Shown here: in pieces, positions 5,869 to 5,881 of the stretch
Layout: each line of letters opens with the position of its first letter
How positions within the stretch are numbered: position 1 is the stretch's first letter
From: Balneolales bacterium
Lineage (GTDB): Bacteria; Bacteroidota; Rhodothermia; Balneolales; Natronogracilivirgulaceae
Reading direction: 5' to 3'
NCBI GenBank assembly: GCA_007131625.1
Contig: SLQC01000298.1
Coordinates: forward strand, 1-5,881
DNA: 5,881 nucleotides
Translations under genes and position numbers: made by a program
The notes under the pieces: model-generated
What the model was told of the DNA's origin: nothing
Database searches by the model: none
Seen by the model: the letters and a program-made list of their open reading frames with translations, nothing else

Positions 5869-5881
5869 TCACTTCGATATC
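5822..5881 (+). CDS. Insertion-sequence transposase N-terminal region, cut by window end
   Basis: From the ATG at 5822 the frame reads MEKDLLKLFLPEG then LLDHFDI and runs off the window. A start with xLLKLxLPxxLLxxFxI closely resembles the N-terminal ORF of two-ORF IS elements annotated as ISAon1-type, whose first ORF gives an N-terminal transposase region and whose second carries the catalytic part. The family assignment comes from recall of that pattern over only 20 residues. The upstream in-frame stop is at 5801-5803, so the start must be this ATG or the TTG at 5816; neither has a well-spaced Shine-Dalgarno sequence. The role is mobilisation of the IS. The element probably begins inside the AT-rich stretch to the left, but its terminal inverted repeat cannot be identified here. 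Confidence 0.6.
   Translation, partial: MEKDLLKLFLPEGLLDHFDI

Noticed and set aside
1..5881. CRISPR array, tRNA or rRNA gene
   Set aside because: No regularly spaced repeats beyond the two short duplications described, and no cloverleaf or rRNA signature was seen on either strand by eye. The TAATACC motif near 5248, which also occurs in 16S rRNA, is too short to mean anything.

Overview
The window is a piece of a surface-polysaccharide (O-antigen, capsule or exopolysaccharide) biosynthesis locus from a bacterium, probably Gram-negative. The evidence is a Wzx/Wzy-type gene set: the tail of an O-antigen ligase/polymerase-like membrane protein, a WecG/TagA/CpsF (GT26) glycosyltransferase, a Wzx-like flippase and two GT4-type glycosyltransferases. 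No rRNA or housekeeping gene is present, so the phylum cannot be fixed. The rightward genes have recognisable Shine-Dalgarno sequences and moderate GC. The right end becomes strongly AT-rich.

Layout: positions 2-382 (+) are the C-terminal part of the ligase/polymerase, cut by the window start. A roughly 110-nt spacer follows (383-494), with iterated TACATGA elements and a dyad. Positions 495-1289 (+) are the GT26 transferase, 1290-2786 (+) the flippase, and 2783-4003 (+) a GT4 transferase. The last three are packed stop-to-start (TAA directly followed by ATG, then an ATGA overlap), so they form one translationally coupled block. After a 28-nt gap a second GT4-like transferase runs convergently (5180 to 4032, -). 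Its 5' end lies in a 25-bp tandem duplication. Positions 5191-5799 hold an AT-rich stretch with no convincing gene. The window closes with the first 20 codons of what looks like an insertion-sequence transposase N-terminal ORF (5822 onward, +), preceded by a Shine-Dalgarno sequence that instead points at a short overlapping ORF.

How the genes fit together (inference from families): the cytoplasmic glycosyltransferases add sugars to a lipid-linked repeat unit on the inner membrane face, the Wzx-like protein flips it, and the ligase/polymerase-like protein acts on it at the periplasmic face. The convergent, more AT-rich transferase and the adjacent IS suggest that the right part was added by transfer or rearrangement, as is common in polysaccharide loci.

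I did not find a clearly novel system. The points most worth a second look are the tandem duplication at the start of the reverse transferase, the dyad/iterated elements before the GT26 gene, the mis-set start of that gene, and the IS edge.
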